A stretch of 24,658 bases of DNA from an uncultured bacterium. Its GTDB lineage: Bacteria > Bacillota > Bacilli > Lactobacillales > Lactobacillaceae. The stretch covers positions 1-24,658 of the forward strand of contig CAJMLF010000026.1 in NCBI GenBank assembly GCA_905214235.1, read 5' to 3'. The translations under genes and the position numbers were made by a program. Shown piece after piece: positions 21,769 to 24,658 of the stretch. The stretch's first letter is position 1, and every line of letters begins with the position of its first letter. The notes below the pieces were generated by a model. The model searched no databases, was not told the DNA's origin, and saw only the letters and a program-made list of their open reading frames with translations.

Positions 21769-22671
21769 ATGGCACAAACCGACTTAGAAAAACGTTGGGA
21801 ACAGGCCGGCTTAACTGACGACTTCATCTTTAGTAAGGTTTTCTTGGACCCAGTGATTGCCAGGGAGATGATCCACCGGGTGTTGCCGGAACTACCGCTG
21901 GGCAAGGTGACAATCCTTAATAGCCAGCAGAAACTGACGAGTACGTACGATGCAAAGGGAGTGCGGTTCGACATTTATGCCGAGGACGAGGACGGGAACC
22001 ACTATGACGTCGAGATGCAGGTTGTTAACCATCAAAACCTACCGCAACGAACGCGCTTTTACCAGTCCAACCTGGCAAACGATGCCTTTGAACGGGGACA
22101 AAACTACAGTCAGGCCGATAACGCCTACGTTATTTTCTTCTGCTGTTTTGATCCCTTTGGCCTGGGGGAACAGCGCTACGAGATCAAGCGGCAGGTCAGT
22201 AAGTACCCAGACTACCCATACCGTGATGGCGAGACGACCCTCTTCTTTGACATCACCAACCTCCGCCAGACGGTTGGTCCGAAGCTCCAAAACTTCCTGG
22301 ACCTCCTTGCTGGTCGTAAAGTTGATGGGGAGGATGACTTTATCGTACAATTAAGGCAAAGGATTGCCCACGTAAAGCAGGACCGGAAATGGAGGAAGGA
22401 ATATATGCAACGTACCTTATACGAAATGGATATTGAAAACGATCGCCGCCGTGCTGTCCTTGAAGGTCGTAAAGAGGGTCTTCAAGAGGGTCGTCAAGAA
22501 GGTCGTAGTGAGGGAGTAGATGAAGAAAGGCTGGCACTTGTTAGGGACCTAATTAGTAGTGGCCAGACTAAAGAACAAGCTGAAAACTTTCTTATCAATA
22601 TCCGTAAACTTTCCCCTCAACAGGCTCAATACTACTATCAACTAGCAAATAGTGAACGAACTCGGCCATAA
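21769..22671 (+). CDS. Rpn-family PD-(D/E)XK nuclease
   Basis: This 300-residue protein belongs to the Rpn/PDDEXK_2 family of recombination-promoting nucleases, often listed as putative transposases. The N-terminus (TDDFIFSKVFLDPVIAREMIHRVLP) is family-typical. The nuclease core has Asp68 (RFDIYAED) and Glu82-Met-Gln84 (VEMQ), the ExQ form of the active site. The charged segment EGRKEGLQEGRQEGRSEG near residue 230 is a repeat common in this family. AAGGAGGG lies 9 bp upstream of the ATG at 21769. The gene ends against the IS200/IS605 right end. It probably acts on DNA during recombination; the natural role of these proteins is poorly known. Confidence 0.88.
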   Translation: MAQTDLEKRWEQAGLTDDFIFSKVFLDPVIAREMIHRVLPELPLGKVTILNSQQKLTSTYDAKGVRFDIYAEDEDGNHYDVEMQVVNHQNLPQRTRFYQSNLANDAFERGQNYSQADNAYVIFFCCFDPFGLGEQRYEIKRQVSKYPDYPYRDGETTLFFDITNLRQTVGPKLQNFLDLLAGRKVDGEDDFIVQLRQRIAHVKQDRKWRKEYMQRTLYEMDIENDRRRAVLEGRKEGLQEGRQEGRSEGVDEERLALVRDLISSGQTKEQAENFLINIRKLSPQQAQYYYQLANSERTRP

Positions 22672-22879
22672 ATGACCGAGCTTCCAAATCTACACGGCTA
22701 CAGTAGCGCATATAGGTTCTGGAAAACGTTTAGGCTATGCAGGGCTAACGTCCTGGTTCCCCATTTAAGGGGACTCAGCTACTAATTCGCACCCGTTTTG
22801 CAAGCTCAGGGTGATACGCCATTAGTAGCTCTCACTGCCTTTAAGGACGACTAGGTTCTGTCTCGCCCCATATAATCGT
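22672..22879 (-). ncRNA. Probable omega-RNA (reRNA) / right end of the IS element
   Basis: TnpB nucleases use an RNA made from the end of their own gene and the element's right end, and this region is highly structured downstream of tnpB. An outer stem (22749-22754 with 22844-22849) encloses a CCCC/GGGG hairpin (22759-22762 with 22769-22772) and a perfect 10-bp stem AGCTACTAAT/ATTAGTAGCT (22777-22786 with 22821-22830) with inner CACCC/GGGTG. The 9-mer TAGGTTCTG occurs twice (22713-22721 and 22852-22860). Exact ends and the guide start are unknown. Confidence 0.55.
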
Positions 22880-24247
22880 TTAGTTAATAGTGACTAGACT
22901 ACTTGGCTTTAACGCCGGGTAGTCTTTTAATTTGACGTGTTTTTCAGGGTTGAGACCCCATTCTAGGATATTTTGACTAGCATTAAGGTCACGATCAATT
23001 TTCTTTCCAGTGTACTTGGATGTCCACTCCCGTGGGCTGTCAAGGCTATGTTTCTCTTGATAGTTAGTACCATATTCAACTTGACTGGTCTTGTAGCTGT
23101 CTACTAAGACTAGGGTTTTACCGCTCTTATCGGCCACTTGCTTGAGGCATTGCTGTAGCTCATAAGTCTTTATTTTAGCTAGGCGCCGATTCTTAGTGTG
23201 ATTGCCATTGGCATCTAAGTTCTGCGACTTTTGCCGCATCTCTTTAGCACCTAGTTTTTCAATGACCAATAGGTCGTAGTCATTGAACAATTGCTTAGTC
23301 AGGTGCCGATAATGGTTAGTAAGAATATTTGCCCGGTGAATGTTATAGAACCTGATTAAATTGTTTAGCCTTTGTATACGCCGTGAGTGTTGGCCCAGCC
23401 AAGTTGCCTTATCTCTACGGCTTTTGAGGCCATCAATAATACGCTCGTATTTGTCAGCCTTAACTGAGACAAAATTGTCGAGGTAGAGTTTCTTGTTATC
23501 AGACGTATGAAAGATCTTACGATCTTTCATATTCCAGTCAACGCCGCATACGTCTGTTGGCTTTCGACGAGGCAGCTTATCTTTAAACACTAGTTGAAGT
23601 TCATAAGAGTTATCTCGCCTATGCTTGATTTTAGAGGTGACAATTTTCTGATGTTTCAAGTTGACAATATTTTCAACCACCCGGAGACTGTCATAGTCTT
23701 GAATTTTAATATGGTGAGCCGACAGCACCGCTATCTGACCGTTATCCGGGAGTGAAACTGTTTGGTGACTAGCTCCATTCCGTAAATAATTTAGTGATCC
23801 TTTGCGGTACCAGGAACGGTGACGAGGATTATTGTGATGCTTATTATTCCAGTAGTCCTCTTTCTCTTGGTCGGTCATCTTGGTCGCTTTTCTAAGTACC
23901 TTACGGTACTCACCAAAATTAGTTAGGAGCGTGAGTAGAAACTGATAAGCAGCCTGCGAATGTAAGCCAACTTTGTGAGCGTTCCACCGCTTTAGCCCAT
24001 AGTTTTCTTTTAAGAAGCCAGGCAGGATTTCATCTTTGATAACATAAGTCTTCCCAGTACGTGTACCAGGGAATTTACGAGAAAGATGCTTATAGCCGTA
24101 GGCTCTTTCAAGATATTTAAGGGCGTAGTTGTGCAACTGATTTTCAACCGCCAGATTGGCTTGATGCTTCTTGACCAACTCTGGTGTAGCTACCAGCCGA
24201 TAGCGACGCACTCTGACATATTCAGTTGTACTTGGTAGTTTAAGCAT
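22880..24247 (-). CDS. tnpB: TnpB RNA-guided nuclease (zinc-ribbon cysteines absent)
   Basis: This protein of about 455 residues is a TnpB, the RNA-guided RuvC nuclease carried by IS200/IS605 elements and related to Cas12. The RuvC residues are present: Asp237 (CGVDWN), Glu330 (VIEKLG) and the DRD at 418-420 (IDRDLNASQNIL). The zinc-ribbon between Glu330 and DRD normally has two CxxC pairs; here the matching positions read SQVEYG and WTSKYTG, with no cysteine. The ATG at 24247 follows GGAG by 9 nt; a TTG at 24250 is the alternative start. The tnpA stop is immediately upstream. It is predicted to cut DNA guided by the RNA encoded just downstream. Confidence 0.92.
   Translation of the reverse strand: MLKLPSTTEYVRVRRYRLVATPELVKKHQANLAVENQLHNYALKYLERAYGYKHLSRKFPGTRTGKTYVIKDEILPGFLKENYGLKRWNAHKVGLHSQAAYQFLLTLLTNFGEYRKVLRKATKMTDQEKEDYWNNKHHNNPRHRSWYRKGSLNYLRNGASHQTVSLPDNGQIAVLSAHHIKIQDYDSLRVVENIVNLKHQKIVTSKIKHRRDNSYELQLVFKDKLPRRKPTDVCGVDWNMKDRKIFHTSDNKKLYLDNFVSVKADKYERIIDGLKSRRDKATWLGQHSRRIQRLNNLIRFYNIHRANILTNHYRHLTKQLFNDYDLLVIEKLGAKEMRQKSQNLDANGNHTKNRRLAKIKTYELQQCLKQVADKSGKTLVLVDSYKTSQVEYGTNYQEKHSLDSPREWTSKYTGKKIDRDLNASQNILEWGLNPEKHVKLKDYPALKPSSLVTIN
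22896..22928 (+). terminator. Rightward hairpin inside the 3' end of tnpB
   Basis: AGACTAC (22896-22902) pairs with GTAGTCT (22919-22925), extended by T-G pairs and GGC/GCC, followed by TTTT (22925-22928) on the plus strand. It would stop transcription coming from the Rpn gene before it runs antisense to tnpB. In the leftward RNA the same stem may be the first part of the omega-RNA. Confidence 0.5.
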
Positions 24248-24250
24248 CAA

Positions 24251-24625
24251 CTATTTCTCCTTTTTACGTTGATCGTCAATATATTTAGCTACCGCCTGCT
24301 CATTCACTGCACCAATGCTTTCAACGTAGTAACTAGGCGACCAAAGGTGTCGCCCTTGCTTCTTCCAGTAACTGGTCTGTAACTCCGGGCATTGCCGGAA
24401 AAGTTGGTAAGCGGTAATACCTTTAAGCCATCGCATAATATTTGTTACTGACAACTTAGGCGGGGCGCTAACCAGCATGTGTACATAATCGTCTTTGTCA
24501 ATTTCCATGTGGGCCACTGTAAAGCCGTATTTATTGGCAATCTCACGAACTTGCTTTCGGAAGACTGCTTTGGCGTGTCCTTTCAGCACTTTGTTACGGT
24601 ATTTGTAAGCAGTCAATAACGACAC
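24251..24625 (-). CDS. tnpA: IS200/IS605 Y1 transposase TnpA, probably 5'-damaged
   Basis: This HUH/Y1 single-strand transposase would excise and insert the element. Family features seen: KYRNKVL near the N-terminus, LKGITAYQLF, HLWSPSYYVESIG and the catalytic-helix AVAKYIDDQ with the nucleophile Tyr. Two oddities stand out. The HUH metal motif, usually HxH, reads DDYVHML (Tyr in place of the first His; codon TAT at 24487-24485). The N-terminus is short: the first beta strand expected before KYR is missing, the GTG at 24625 has no good ribosome binding site, and an in-frame TGA lies at 24640-24638. The ATG after AGGAGG upstream is out of frame. It may be a recent pseudogene or a divergent form. 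Confidence 0.7.
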   Translation of the reverse strand: MSLLTAYKYRNKVLKGHAKAVFRKQVREIANKYGFTVAHMEIDKDDYVHMLVSAPPKLSVTNIMRWLKGITAYQLFRQCPELQTSYWKKQGRHLWSPSYYVESIGAVNEQAVAKYIDDQRKKEK

Positions 24626-24658
24626 GTCTAGGCATGGTCAGCCAATCCTCCTATACTG

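Larger units (their letters stand above)
22672..24658 (-). mobile_element. IS200/IS605-family element (tnpA + tnpB), left end beyond window
   Basis: tnpA and tnpB are adjacent on the minus strand, with a structured right end between tnpB and the Rpn gene. The genes are more AT-rich than the surrounding chromosome, as expected of recent transfer. Exact boundaries cannot be fixed: these elements lack inverted-repeat ends and target duplications, and the window stops just upstream of tnpA. Confidence 0.8.

Noticed and set aside
22867..22880. TATAAT on the plus strand near 22871 as a promoter
   Set aside because: There is no -35 and no gene downstream on that strand; the region is better explained as the omega-RNA/right end of the element.
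22672..22880. CRISPR array or tRNA in the structured region
   Set aside because: There are no regularly spaced repeats; the stems do not form a cloverleaf and no CCA-type acceptor end is seen.

Overview
The window looks like chromosome from a heterofermentative lactic acid bacterium, most likely a Limosilactobacillus (fermentum/reuteri-like). The reasons are fairly GC-rich coding sequence in AT-rich spacers, strong AGGAGG ribosome binding sites, a LysM cell-wall protein, an orphan ferrochelatase, Lactobacillus-style transporters and an IS200/IS605 element. The species call is an inference.

Layout. 1-905: AT-rich leader and two small unknown proteins. 889-2531 (minus): a flavodoxin-like oxidoreductase and a phosphopentomutase-like protein that has lost most of its catalytic and metal-binding residues. 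2710-7812 (plus): a compact four-gene operon of a metal P1B-type ATPase, a MenA/UbiA prenyltransferase, ferrochelatase and an NRAMP metal transporter, closed by a strong terminator. 7815-9830 (minus): a YtrA-type GntR regulator, ABC ATPase and membrane protein, with a probable self-operator. 9808-14184 (minus): an aldo/keto reductase, a PAP2 phosphatase and a large PLD-helicase-DUF3427 protein in one operon. 14202-15277 (plus): a divergently transcribed EamA transporter. 15341-16092: a YczE-type membrane protein. 16128-19424: a sugar-porter MFS gene (minus) and a SteT-like amino acid permease (plus), divergent, each with a terminator-like hairpin between promoter and gene. 19465-21596: a small serine hydrolase facing a LysM/acidic-tail surface protein operon. 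21769-22671: an Rpn-type PD-(D/E)XK nuclease. 22672-24658: an IS200/IS605 element with tnpA, tnpB and a structured probable omega-RNA region.

The most interesting system is the leader of the SteT-like permease (17768-18032). A promoter is followed by a 23-codon peptide gene with seven serine codons in an eight-codon stretch, a competing antiterminator pairing, and a terminator with a T-run, all ahead of a predicted serine/threonine transporter. This is the layout of classical ribosome-mediated attenuation, apparently tuned to serine. Other strong leads are the catalytically stripped phosphopentomutase homologue, the TnpB whose zinc-ribbon cysteines are all absent, and the MFS gene whose only well-placed start codon is ATT.
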